DNA from: an uncultured Eubacteriales bacterium
GTDB lineage: Bacteria > Bacillota > Clostridia > Oscillospirales > CAG-272
Assembly (NCBI GenBank): GCA_934385225.1
Contig: CAKRPQ010000026.1
Coordinates: 1-21,669, forward strand
Direction of reading: 5' to 3'
DNA: 21,669 bases
Under the pieces are notes generated by a model, which saw nothing but the letters and a program-made list of their open reading frames with translations, made no database searches and had not been told where the DNA came from. Shown in pieces: positions 7,186 to 15,283 of the stretch. Both the position numbers and the translations under genes were made by a program. Position 1 is the stretch's first letter, and each line of letters opens with the position of its first letter.

Positions 7186-7187
7186 TT

Positions 7188-8426
7188 ATGAAAATATTAC
7201 AGGTAAACGTGGTCTATAACACCGGAAGCACCGGAAAAATCGTATACGACATCCACACCGAGATGAAGAAGCAACAGATCGACTCGGTGGTTTGTTACGG
7301 GCGTGGCGCCCTTGTGCACGAGGAGAATGTGTACAAGATTTGCGGTGAACTGTATTCGGACATCCAGCATTTTTATGCCGACCTCTCCGGTGTTTTGTAC
7401 GGCGGCTGTTTGCGGTCAACGCGAAAACTGATATCCATCATTGAAAGGGAAAAGCCTGATGTTGTGCATCTGCATTGTTTGAATGGCTTTTTTGTCAACA
7501 TATACCGCCTCGTATCATGGTTGAAAGAACACCGTGTCAACACGGTGTTGACGCTACACGCCGAATTTATGTACACCGGCGGATGTGGTCACTCCATTGA
7601 TTGTAATCAATGGAGTACCCACACAGGATGCGGTCACTCCCAAAAATGTCCGCGCTGGCACACGGATATGAAGGCATGGCTTTTCGATCGGAGTCGTACT
7701 ATGTGGCGGCGAATGAAAAAATCTTTTGACGGATTTGACGTGGGACTTATTGTTACATCGGTTTCTCCGTGGCTGATGGAACGTGCCGCGCGCTCGCCCA
7801 TCCTCGGCGGGAAAACGCACTGCGTGATTCCGAACGGCATCGATACAGGCGTGTTTCATCCCTATGACGACACTGGCGTCGCAGAGCTGAAAAGGGAGAT
7901 CGGGCTGGGCGATGAGCGCGTGATTTTTCATGCGACCGCCGGCTTTACCGACGACCCGCAGCACATAAAAGGCGGGTATTATATCCTCAAGCTCGCGAAA
8001 CGTATGCCGGACATCCGCTTTGTCGTGGCGGGCAGCGCCAAGGAGGGGATTCCCGTTCCCCCGAACCTCACTTTGCTCGGAAAGGTCACGGACAAGGAGA
8101 AGCTGGCAAGACTATATTCCATGGCGGATCTGACGGTGATAACAAGCAAAAAGGAAACCTTTTCGATGATCGTCGCGGAGTCGCTTTGCTGCGGAACGCC
8201 GGTTGTTGGTTTCAAGGCAGGCGCGCCGGAGGAGATAGCTATTTCGGATTTTAGTGCTTTTTCCGAGTATGGTAATCTTGATTTGCTCGAACAGAATGTG
8301 AGATTGTTTCTTCAAAAAAAATCGTATGAAATTGCCGAAGAAGCCTCAAAAAAATATTCGCGGGAGATAATGGTCAAAAATTATAAGAAGTTGTATGAAC
8401 AACTTGTCTGCGGAAGTGAATTATAA
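7188..8426 (+). CDS. Glycosyltransferase family 4 with Cys-rich acceptor-domain insert (WcaC-like)
   Basis: A 412-residue GT4 enzyme. MKILQVNVVYNTGSTGKIVY is the glycine-rich N-terminal loop, THTGCGHSQKC belongs to a Cys segment (C133, C139, C148, C154) seen in WcaC-type transferases next to an FTGGC-like motif, and CVIPNGIDTGVFHP (212-225) leads into the donor domain. The donor motif KETFSMIVAESLCCGTPVVG has the two glutamates of EX7E (E323, E331). The frame is open 41 codons further upstream, inside the previous gene, but AAGGG at 7176-7180 sits 7 bases before ATG 7188 and the family sequence begins there; ATG 7182, overlapping the previous stop, is the alternative. It contains two perfect near-loopless inverted repeats (7528-7549 and 7591-7616). 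The next gene starts in a TAATG overlap. Confidence 0.85.
   Translation: MKILQVNVVYNTGSTGKIVYDIHTEMKKQQIDSVVCYGRGALVHEENVYKICGELYSDIQHFYADLSGVLYGGCLRSTRKLISIIEREKPDVVHLHCLNGFFVNIYRLVSWLKEHRVNTVLTLHAEFMYTGGCGHSIDCNQWSTHTGCGHSQKCPRWHTDMKAWLFDRSRTMWRRMKKSFDGFDVGLIVTSVSPWLMERAARSPILGGKTHCVIPNGIDTGVFHPYDDTGVAELKREIGLGDERVIFHATAGFTDDPQHIKGGYYILKLAKRMPDIRFVVAGSAKEGIPVPPNLTLLGKVTDKEKLARLYSMADLTVITSKKETFSMIVAESLCCGTPVVGFKAGAPEEIAISDFSAFSEYGNLDLLEQNVRLFLQKKSYEIAEEASKKYSREIMVKNYKKLYEQLVCGSEL
7528..7549. repeat. Perfect 10-bp inverted repeat with 2-base spacer inside a gene
   Basis: AACACCGTGT (7528-7537) is followed by CA and then its exact reverse complement ACACGGTGTT (7540-7549). It falls within codons 114-121 of the glycosyltransferase gene and changes no reading frame. 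Confidence 0.9.
7581..7640 (+). repeat. 15-base direct repeat coding two GCGHS motifs
   Basis: GGATGTGGTCACTCC (7581-7595) recurs as GGATGCGGTCACTCC (7626-7640) with one difference, 45 bases apart and in the same frame. Each copy codes GCGHS followed two residues later by Cys, giving two similar half-motifs in the Cys segment of the glycosyltransferase. Cysteine-rich segments are known in this family, but the near-identity at the DNA level suggests a recent copy or correction event. Confidence 0.8.
7591..7616. repeat. Perfect 12-bp inverted repeat with 2-base spacer inside a gene
   Basis: ACTCCATTGATT (7591-7602) and its exact reverse complement AATCAATGGAGT (7605-7616) are separated only by GT. 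Pairing can extend outward past a one-base bulge (GGT at 7587-7589 with ACC at 7617-7619). It lies in codons 135-143 of the glycosyltransferase gene, overlapping the first copy of the direct repeat. Confidence 0.9.
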
Positions 8427-9652
8427 TGATGAACAAAAAATCTAACATAAACTTTCGATTCAACTTCGAAAGTGTGTTTGTGCTGTATGCAGGACTTACC
8501 ATGGCGGTATATATATTGCCGTCATTAAAGATTACGGTCCCGTATATATATGCAGCATTGATTATGCTCGCTTTTTTACCTATTGCTGTGATTAAAATGC
8601 AGTGCCATGTGAACTACTATGTTTTGCTGGCGATTACCACGCTTGTGTCTTCGGCTTTTTATTTTGTTAACGGAGTATACGGATCGGTTGATACGATAAA
8701 TGAAATAATAAGAGCCTTGCGTTTTTTTCTGCCGATAATATGGGCGGCATATGCTTTTCGGTTTTGCTCTGTCAAACAGCGCCGTAATATTCTGATTATT
8801 TTTGCCGTTATTGTGTTATTCATGCTTATAAAGACAATACATGCGCTTGAAAAAGATGCTTGGATCGCGAGAATTCTCGCGCAGGATAAGTCGACCGATA
8901 CAGCTGAAATTCGCGCATACAGAATGGGAAATGTCGGCGGTTTTGAATTCTCATATATGGTGGGTGTGGTAGTTCTTTGCTTGACCTGGGCTGCACTTAA
9001 ATACAGAAACGTAAAGGCAAGAATTTTATGCATCGCCGGTGCGGCAGCGTGCTTTTACTATATCATTCAGACTATGTATATGACACTGTTGCTTTTGACG
9101 TTTGTCGGAGTGATTTTATTGCTGTTTTTCAAAACGAAAAGCAGATTGGTGAAAATAGCAATAGTTTTGGGAAGTATAATTGTTGCTCTTTCACTGGCAC
9201 CTCTGTTTAAATACTTGAGCGAAGTGTTCAGTGGATCGCTACTGTCAACAAAATTTATGCAGTTTTACACAGCATTGACCGGTGGAGGAGCTGATTCGCT
9301 TGGTTCACGACCAGAGTTGATTCAAGACGCCGTGGGACGTTGGTTGAAGAGCCCTATATGGGGAGGCTACGAAACGTCTGACCGCACCCACTCTACGGTT
9401 TTTTCACTGCTTGAAGCAACGGGGCTGATTGGTCTTTTCTCGTTTTTGGGTTGCTTGTTCGGATCCTATAAAATGATTTCCGCCGAGCTGAAGAAAAGCG
9501 GGATTGATACGCTTTTGATATCGATCGTTTTTATGTATATCCTCGCGCTTGCCACGCTCAACCCTGTCGGTTATGTTTTTGAAGTGACGATCGCCGCATT
9601 TTTTATCGCCCCGCTTTGGTCGGAATGGATTTGCGACAGGAATGAAACATAA
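8426..9652 (+). CDS. wzy: Wzy-like repeat-unit polymerase (multi-pass membrane protein)
   Basis: A 408-residue integral membrane protein with about eleven or twelve hydrophobic helices. These include VLYAGLTMAVYILP, YIYAALIMLAFLPIAVI, ILIIFAVIVLFMLI, YMVGVVVLCLTWAAL, YYIIQTMYMTLLLLTFVGVI and GLIGLFSFLGCLFG. Between the middle helices lies a large extracytoplasmic loop (about residues 270-325) with GSRPELIQDAVGRWLKSPIW, then GGYETSDRTHSTVFSLLEATG. An R-P-x-L-...-P-x-x-G-x-G/Y...H-x-x-x-x-x-L pattern of this sort is the hallmark of O-antigen polymerase/ligase (Wzy_C-like) proteins. Wzy proteins are too divergent for a firmer call, but context (flippase and glycosyltransferases in the same operon, no other polymerase) supports it. 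The start lies in a TAATG overlap with the preceding gene. Confidence 0.8.
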   Translation: MMNKKSNINFRFNFESVFVLYAGLTMAVYILPSLKITVPYIYAALIMLAFLPIAVIKMQCHVNYYVLLAITTLVSSAFYFVNGVYGSVDTINEIIRALRFFLPIIWAAYAFRFCSVKQRRNILIIFAVIVLFMLIKTIHALEKDAWIARILAQDKSTDTAEIRAYRMGNVGGFEFSYMVGVVVLCLTWAALKYRNVKARILCIAGAAACFYYIIQTMYMTLLLLTFVGVILLLFFKTKSRLVKIAIVLGSIIVALSLAPLFKYLSEVFSGSLLSTKFMQFYTALTGGGADSLGSRPELIQDAVGRWLKSPIWGGYETSDRTHSTVFSLLEATGLIGLFSFLGCLFGSYKMISAELKKSGIDTLLISIVFMYILALATLNPVGYVFEVTIAAFFIAPLWSEWICDRNET

Positions 9653-9730
9653 CGACGAGGGCATTTTAGCTGTCAAAACGATTCCGGTTTCTCGCTTATA
9701 TGTATTGAAGCCGCAAAAGGAGAAATTATT

Positions 9731-10441
9731 ATGCCAAAATACCAAAATGTTGTTTCTTTAGGATTTTTCTGTTCTCCGGCACTTGAACTGAACAACTTAA
9801 ACTTACGTAAATCAAGTCAGCCGTTTGATTGGGTTATATCCGGCAGTTTTAATCAAGTATTAGAATTAATGGACAATGGCTTTGAAGATTTTCTCAACCC
9901 GGATTTTTTATTTCAGCTCAAACAATATCCACAGTATTATAGAAATATTAAATATGATATTGATTTTTATCATGATTTTGACGAGTTGAAAAGTTTCAAT
10001 AAACAAATTGATAAAATCAAGCAAAAATATGATAGAAGAATTGCACGGTTTTACAATACAATAAAAGAGCCGACATTGTTTTTGAGATACATTTGTTCTA
10101 AAGAAGAGGTTGTTTATATCAATAATAATTACGAAAAAATAAGCAAACTCTTAAAAACGTATAATGCCAACAATGATATAATATTTGTGGCAAATAAAGA
10201 AAATTCATATTTGAAAACATCTTCCAATATCAAAGTGTGGTATGTTGAAAAAGATAACAATGATGTTGTTGCGCGTCATTTTCTTAAAAAAAATCCAGAA
10301 ATCAAAGCCTATATATTAAAAAATGTAAGTGCAAATAATGAAGCACCACATAAATTGCATAAAAAAAGCATGCCAGAAACGATATTAAGAAAACTCTGTA
10401 GGTTTCTGCATATGTATTACCATCATAAACAGACAATTTAA
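9731..10441 (+). CDS. DUF1796-family putative papain-like cysteine peptidase
   Basis: A 236-residue protein without signal peptide or membrane helix. The start VVSLGFFCSPALELNNLNLR then SSQPFDWVISG (28-38) matches the DUF1796 family (S-L-G-x-x-C-...-R...-x-P-F-D-W), whose members are predicted papain-like enzymes; the candidate nucleophile is C14 and the usual His may be H81 in FYHDFDEL. Members turn up in surface-polysaccharide and LPS gene clusters, where their substrate is not known. The gene is markedly richer in A/T than the surrounding glycosyltransferase genes, especially at third codon positions, so it looks like an insert. AAAGGAG lies 8 bases before the ATG. It is separated from the upstream polymerase gene by 78 bases. 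Confidence 0.75.
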   Translation: MPKYQNVVSLGFFCSPALELNNLNLRKSSQPFDWVISGSFNQVLELMDNGFEDFLNPDFLFQLKQYPQYYRNIKYDIDFYHDFDELKSFNKQIDKIKQKYDRRIARFYNTIKEPTLFLRYICSKEEVVYINNNYEKISKLLKTYNANNDIIFVANKENSYLKTSSNIKVWYVEKDNNDVVARHFLKKNPEIKAYILKNVSANNEAPHKLHKKSMPETILRKLCRFLHMYYHHKQTI

Positions 10442-10511
10442 TTTATAACTGCTGGGTATAAAAACCACAGGTTAAAATCGATTGTTTGATTGCAATTTGG
10501 AGAAGGAAACA

Positions 10512-11498
10512 ATGATTTTTTTTATAACATTTTTAAGAGCTTTGGCTGCGTGCTTTATTACCAACGCTCATTATGTAGGCATTTATCCAACAGACTTGAT
10601 TGCCAATGGCGGTCTTATCGGTGATGTGCTCTTTTTCGCAGTATCCGGTTATTGTCTATATAATATTAAAAAAATGTCTTTTCTGCAATGGTACGGGAAA
10701 AGGATTTATCGTATATATTTACCGGTATTAATTATGACCACCGTATATTTCCTATTAGGTGCTTATAATTTTAAGGAGCATAACGCAGTATGGTGGTTTT
10801 TGTATCCCACTTATTATCATTTTGTTGCTTCCATAATTGTCTTGTATATACCTTTTTATATTTTTATGAGGTTTGATTTTTTTAGAAACAACCTATTAAA
10901 AGTGATGATAATTATTGCGGTTGTTTGGATTGTTATATATGTTAGCATATATGATAAAAATTATTATCATATAGATACAGTGAGAGAACCTATGATTCGT
11001 TTTTTGTTTATGGAAAGTATGTTGCTTGGTGCATTGTTTAGACAAAACGATTCAAATATTAGAAACAAATTTAAAATATGGTATCCATTAGCTGCTATTG
11101 GAGCGTTTTTCGTTTATTTTACAAGCAAATTGCTATTTTCTCACAGAGGAAATTTGGCAAAATTGCAAATTTTAAATCAGTTTGCGATTTTTACACTGTT
11201 GATATTTATATTTATAACCTTTGCTGGATTGGATTCAAAATTGGAAAAAATGCCACGATATATAAAGAGTATTATTGGTTTTTTATCATCGATAACTTTA
11301 GAGATATATTTAGTTCAGTATGTTTTAATTGATTTAATAAGACCAATAGGGCACTTTCCGGTTAATTGGATAGTGCTCACAGCTTCTATTATCGGTGTTG
11401 CATTTTTGCTTCATATTGTTTGCAAGTTAATCTATAAATTGGCAGATATTATAATTAAAAAGTTTCAACCGATCAATGGTCGGAAAAATGATATTTGA
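10512..11498 (+). CDS. Acyltransferase family 3 (OafA/YrhL-like) membrane protein
   Basis: A 328-residue multi-pass membrane protein that would O-acetylate or otherwise O-acylate the growing polysaccharide on the outside, drawing the acyl group from cytosolic acyl-CoA. The N-terminal family motif is ITFLRALAACFITNAHYVGI, with R9 and H20 in the conserved R-x10-H spacing, then DVLFFAVSGYCLYNI (motif FF-x-x-S-G) and RIYRIYLPVLIMTTVYFLL. About ten hydrophobic helices follow. The frame is open 10 codons upstream, but GGAGAAGGA at 10499-10507 points to ATG 10512. Like the preceding gene it is strongly A/T-rich. Length is normal for the family. The acyl group and target sugar cannot be told. Confidence 0.85.
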   Translation: MIFFITFLRALAACFITNAHYVGIYPTDLIANGGLIGDVLFFAVSGYCLYNIKKMSFLQWYGKRIYRIYLPVLIMTTVYFLLGAYNFKEHNAVWWFLYPTYYHFVASIIVLYIPFYIFMRFDFFRNNLLKVMIIIAVVWIVIYVSIYDKNYYHIDTVREPMIRFLFMESMLLGALFRQNDSNIRNKFKIWYPLAAIGAFFVYFTSKLLFSHRGNLAKLQILNQFAIFTLLIFIFITFAGLDSKLEKMPRYIKSIIGFLSSITLEIYLVQYVLIDLIRPIGHFPVNWIVLTASIIGVAFLLHIVCKLIYKLADIIIKKFQPINGRKNDI

Positions 11499-11625
11499 AG
11501 ATTTGAAAATGCCTTAAAATAATGCTGATGCCACACAAATCCTATTGTGAAAGTATTTCCATATTCTGCGGTATTGGGCAATATGGCGAGAGTCGTTAAG
11601 ATGTGGAGCAAAAATCATATATTAA

Positions 11626-11642
11626 GGGAGTATATTAAAATG
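11626..11642 (+). promoter_or_regulatory. RBS deciding the start of the EDD-motif glycosyltransferase
   Basis: GGGAG (11626-11630) precedes ATG 11640-11642 by 9 bases. The same frame runs upstream to a GTG at 11547 without a ribosome site; that 31-codon extension has no resemblance to the family and lies in A/T-rich intergenic sequence. Confidence 0.7.
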
Positions 11643-12605
11643 GGAAATTGGAAGATCGATGTTGCGGTTCTCTGCATTTTCTTCGCTCGCCCTGAGCAGT
11701 TTGAGCAGTCCTTTGAATGCGTGAGGAAAGCCCGCCCGCGTGTGCTGCTTCTTTGGCAGGACGGTCCGCGTGCGGGGCGGGAGGATGACATCGAAAATAT
11801 AAAAAAATGCCGTGAAATTGCCGAAAACATCGACTGGGAATGCGAAGTGCATCGCTGTTATCATGACGAAAACATGGGATGCGATCCGTCAACGCATTTG
11901 TCGCATAAATGGGCGTTCAGCATTGTCGATAAGTGCATTATTCTGGAGGACGATATCGTTCCTGCACCGTCGTTTTTCCCTTTTTGTAAGGAACTTCTCG
12001 ATAAATACGAAAACGACACGCGCATCGACCGCATCTGCGGACAGACGCTGTACGGCGGTGTGCCTGACAAGCGATACAGCTATTTTTTTGGACGAAGCGG
12101 TTCGTCGTGGGGCTGGGCGACGTGGAAACGGGTTGCCGATACGTGGGAAAGCGACTATCAATTCCTGAACGATCCATATTATCTGGATCTTGCGGAGCAT
12201 CGCTTCGGTCACAAGCGCTTTAGTTACAGCGTCAATGCCGCGCGTACCCACGCTGCCGATGGTGTCGCTTACTGGGAGCATATCGTCGGATTCCGCACGA
12301 CGCTGCAATCGGGTCTTGTTATCTACCCCACCGAGAATATGATTGAAAACGTCGGCACTTCGTCCAATGCGACCCATGCGCCGGACAATATCGCGGAGCT
12401 TCCTCGGGACATTCAAGCCATGTTTATGACCCAGGCGGTTGACGTGGCGTTCCCCCTGAACCACCCGCCGTATGTGATTGAAGATTATCACTATTTTGAC
12501 AATATCATGCGGCATATCGACCCGAGCTTTTTCCGAAAGGTTTGCCGCAAGGTCGAGCACGCTTACCGCAAGGTTATTGTGAAATTCAGGAGAAAGAGCC
12601 AATGA
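11640..12605 (+). CDS. GT-A fold nucleotide-sugar transferase with EDD motif
   Basis: A 321-residue protein of the GT-A class, resembling bacterial GNT-I-like / HlpA-annotated transferases of polysaccharide loci. KIDVAVLCIFFARPEQFEQS (5-24) is the first Rossmann-like strand and helix. IILEDDIVPAPSFFPFCKEL (100-119) carries the metal-binding EDD (103-105). GSSWGWATWKR (154-164) is the acceptor-site signature that follows in this family. No membrane segment is visible, so it should act at the cytosolic face of the membrane. It ends in an ATGA overlap with the next gene, giving tight coupling. Base composition returns here to that of the glycosyltransferases before the A/T-rich insert. Donor and linkage are unknown. 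Confidence 0.8.
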   Translation: MGNWKIDVAVLCIFFARPEQFEQSFECVRKARPRVLLLWQDGPRAGREDDIENIKKCREIAENIDWECEVHRCYHDENMGCDPSTHLSHKWAFSIVDKCIILEDDIVPAPSFFPFCKELLDKYENDTRIDRICGQTLYGGVPDKRYSYFFGRSGSSWGWATWKRVADTWESDYQFLNDPYYLDLAEHRFGHKRFSYSVNAARTHAADGVAYWEHIVGFRTTLQSGLVIYPTENMIENVGTSSNATHAPDNIAELPRDIQAMFMTQAVDVAFPLNHPPYVIEDYHYFDNIMRHIDPSFFRKVCRKVEHAYRKVIVKFRRKSQ

Positions 12606-13762
12606 AGTATTTGGTTATCGGCGACGCCGGCTCCATGCACATATTCAACTTTGTGAAAACCGTGCTTTTGCCCCGCGGCTATGAAGTCCATCTTCTGACC
12701 CTCTCGGCAGAGCCTGTCAGAGAAAATTTCAGAGCGTTTTACAAAGAAAACGGCGTTTTTGTCCACGCGATCGCCGAAAAGGGATACCGCGATCTGGATA
12801 AAAAGGATCTGCTTCACCGCACGCTCAATGTCCTTCGCAAGCTTCGGCTCATGCGCGATGTGCCGAAGGTGGATATATGTCATGTGCATTCCGTATATAA
12901 AACGGCGTGCCTCTTGGTACTTCGCAACAAGAGAAAATTCAAAAAGCTGATTTTGTCCTATTGGGGTGGCGACATTGAGGATAAGGCGCCGTCTGTGGTG
13001 AAGATCCGAAGAAACTGTTTTGCATACGCCGACGCGATTACCGTTACAGTGAAGGAAACGTATAACGAATTTCGTCGGCTTTATGGTGACGGCTATGATG
13101 ACAAATTGCGCATCTGCCGCTTTGCCACGGATGGTCTTGCGTGCATAAAGAAGCTGAGCGGTGAAATGAGCCGCGGAGAATGCCGCAAAACATACGGCAT
13201 TCCGGACGGACAGATATGCGTCACCTGCGGATACAGCGCATACGCCGCCCAGCATCAGGATCAGTGTCTCGAAATCATCGGGGAGCTTCCCGAAAGTGTC
13301 CGGAGAAAAATATTTGTCATTGTGCCCATGCAGTATGGGCGATATGATAAGGCGTACATTGAAAGCGTGTACAGAGCAGCGGAAGCGTCGGGGACGGATC
13401 ACCGTATTCTCGAAGAGTTCGTTCCGTTTGAGATTAGCGCGCAGTTGGCGATCGCAACCGATATTTATCTTCATTTGCGGGATACCGACGCTTTCTCCAA
13501 TGCCCTGAAGGAGCACGTCTTTGCCGGTTCGCACGTGATCAAGGGCGATTGGCTGAAATACCCGGAGTTGGATGACATGAACGCTCCCGTGGAATCGATA
13601 CCTTCGCTCGAAGCACTCGGAGTGTGTCTTGAAAGGGTGATCAAAAAAACGCAAATTTCGGATAGCATAACGCTCTTTGAGCCGATTTACGAGCTGTATT
13701 CGACCGAGGCCATTGAAAAACAATGGGGCGATGTCATAGAGTCTGTGAAAGAAAAGTCGTGA
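12602..13762 (+). CDS. Glycosyltransferase, GT-B fold
   Basis: A 386-residue glycosyltransferase. The N-terminal strand and turn (MKYLVIGDAGSMHIFNF) and HVHSVYKTACLLVLRNK are typical of a GT-B acceptor domain, with LILSYWGGDIED (116-127) near the cleft. The second domain shows VTCGYSAYAAQHQDQCLEII, IVPMQYGRYDKAYIESVY and LHLRDTDAFSNALKEHVFAG. The last segment occupies the donor-binding position, and the pattern recalls 4-amino-sugar transferases such as WecF, although the similarity is too weak to name. The start is set by AGGAGAAAGAG just before ATG 12602, which overlaps the previous stop; the frame extends 20 codons upstream with nothing family-like. It is 10 bases before the flippase gene. 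Confidence 0.8.
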   Translation: MKYLVIGDAGSMHIFNFVKTVLLPRGYEVHLLTLSAEPVRENFRAFYKENGVFVHAIAEKGYRDLDKKDLLHRTLNVLRKLRLMRDVPKVDICHVHSVYKTACLLVLRNKRKFKKLILSYWGGDIEDKAPSVVKIRRNCFAYADAITVTVKETYNEFRRLYGDGYDDKLRICRFATDGLACIKKLSGEMSRGECRKTYGIPDGQICVTCGYSAYAAQHQDQCLEIIGELPESVRRKIFVIVPMQYGRYDKAYIESVYRAAEASGTDHRILEEFVPFEISAQLAIATDIYLHLRDTDAFSNALKEHVFAGSHVIKGDWLKYPELDDMNAPVESIPSLEALGVCLERVIKKTQISDSITLFEPIYELYSTEAIEKQWGDVIESVKEKS

Positions 13763-13772
13763 GGAAAAACGC

Positions 13773-15281
13773 ATGATAAGTGCAAACAAACAAATTAAAA
13801 TCGGGGCGGTCATATCGTACCTTTCTATTGCGGTCAATATTCTCGCGGGATTTATCTATACCCCCTGGATGATAGAAAAGATTGGAAAGGGGGATTACGG
13901 CTTATACACGCTTGCTAATTCGCTCATCACACTGTTTCTTGTGGACTTCGGGCTGGGATCGGCGATCAGCCGTTACATTGCCAAGTATCGCGCCGAGGGG
14001 CATCAGGATAAGATCGACAACTTTCTCGGGATCGTCTATAAACTGTATCTGATAATTGATGCTGCGATTTTGGTAGCGCTCACGGTACTGTTCTTTTTTA
14101 TTGATCGCATATATGTAAAGCTTACTCCGGATGAACTTGAAAAGTTTAAAGTGGTATATTTGATATCGGCTTCGTTTGCTGTGATCAATTTCCCGTTCGT
14201 CACACTGAACGGCATTCTCAATTCATACGAAGAGTTTATTCATCTTAAGCTCGCCGATGTCATTTACCGTGTTCTCCTCATCGCCATGACCGTTGTGGTG
14301 CTGCTTATGGGACAGGGCTTGTACGCTTTGGTGACGGTGCACGCGATCGTCGGACTGATCATCATTGCCTATAAACTCATCGTGCTGAAACGACGTGTTG
14401 ACTTGAAAATGAATTGGAAGTACTCGGATCATTCCTTGTGTAAGGACATTTTCGGGTTTTCCATTTGGGTCACGATATCTACTCTGGCACAAAGGCTTGT
14501 GTTCAATATTACGCCGTCGATCCTCGGCGCGGTCGCCAACAGCACTGCCATTGCCGTATTCGGGATTGTGACGACGATCGAGGGATATGCATATACGTTC
14601 ACCACCGCCATAAACGGTATGTTTATGCCGCGAATATCGCGTATTTATGAGCAGGGGCACGAAAATGAGGAACTTATGCTGTTGCTCATGAATGTCGGGA
14701 AATTCCAATATGCGCTTAACGGACTTATTGTTGCCGGATTTGCGGTTGTGGGCAAATCGTTTATCAATTTGTGGATGGATTCGACATACGCGGACGCCTA
14801 TTACGGAATTCTGCTGGTGGTGATCCCAGGACTGTTTTTCAACTCTCTCCAGATCGCCAATACAGCCATGATCGTAAGGAAAAAGGTAAACCTGCAAGCG
14901 TGGATCAATCTCGGAATGGGAATCATCAACGTTGTTTTGTCGTTGTTTTTGTCGCGTGAATTTGGGGTCATCGGGGCGTGTGTCTCCATTTTTGCCGCCT
15001 ATACGATCCGTGCGGTGGCTTTGCTGATCGTGTACAAAAAGGTTCTGAAGCTCAATATGCCCGCGTTTGTTAAGAACTGTTACGTCCGAATGAGCATTCC
15101 TATTCTTGTCACGGTAGGTTTGGGCTTTCTAATGAACCGTTTTATAGCGGACAATGGGTGGCTTGTCTTGTGCGGTAAAGGAATTGCCGTGCTGGTCGTA
15201 TATGCTTTGACAATATTCGTTTTCGGGTTGACCCGGAACGAGAGAAAAACCATATTCAGAATGAAGAGACGGAGGAAGTAA
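13773..15281 (+). CDS. wzx: Wzx-like polysaccharide flippase (MOP superfamily)
   Basis: A 502-residue membrane protein with about fourteen hydrophobic helices, the normal size for Wzx flippases, which carry undecaprenyl-diphosphate-linked repeat units to the outer face of the membrane. The N-terminus shows the family pattern: GAVISYLSIAVNILAGFIYT, then PWMIEKIGKGDYGLYTLANS (G-x-x-x-Y-G-L-Y), VDFGLGSAISRYIAKYRAEG and a repeat of this layout in the second half (FAVVGKSFINLWMDSTYADA, IVRKKVNLQAWINLG). GAGG lies 9 bases before the ATG. It sits between the last glycosyltransferase and the L-FucNAc genes and ends 2 bases before capE. Confidence 0.92.
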   Translation: MISANKQIKIGAVISYLSIAVNILAGFIYTPWMIEKIGKGDYGLYTLANSLITLFLVDFGLGSAISRYIAKYRAEGHQDKIDNFLGIVYKLYLIIDAAILVALTVLFFFIDRIYVKLTPDELEKFKVVYLISASFAVINFPFVTLNGILNSYEEFIHLKLADVIYRVLLIAMTVVVLLMGQGLYALVTVHAIVGLIIIAYKLIVLKRRVDLKMNWKYSDHSLCKDIFGFSIWVTISTLAQRLVFNITPSILGAVANSTAIAVFGIVTTIEGYAYTFTTAINGMFMPRISRIYEQGHENEELMLLLMNVGKFQYALNGLIVAGFAVVGKSFINLWMDSTYADAYYGILLVVIPGLFFNSLQIANTAMIVRKKVNLQAWINLGMGIINVVLSLFLSREFGVIGACVSIFAAYTIRAVALLIVYKKVLKLNMPAFVKNCYVRMSIPILVTVGLGFLMNRFIADNGWLVLCGKGIAVLVVYALTIFVFGLTRNERKTIFRMKRRRK

Positions 15282-15283
15282 AA

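Noticed and set aside
7065..7187. In-frame upstream extension of the GT4 gene inside the previous gene
   Set aside because: It would overlap the preceding glycosyltransferase by 121 bases, is highly basic without family resemblance, and a ribosome site supports ATG 7188.
12563..13837. 424-codon minus-strand frame opposite the GT-B glycosyltransferase
   Set aside because: It is long but antisense to a convincing gene in a continuous operon, with no family motif or promoter; codon-phase shadowing explains it.
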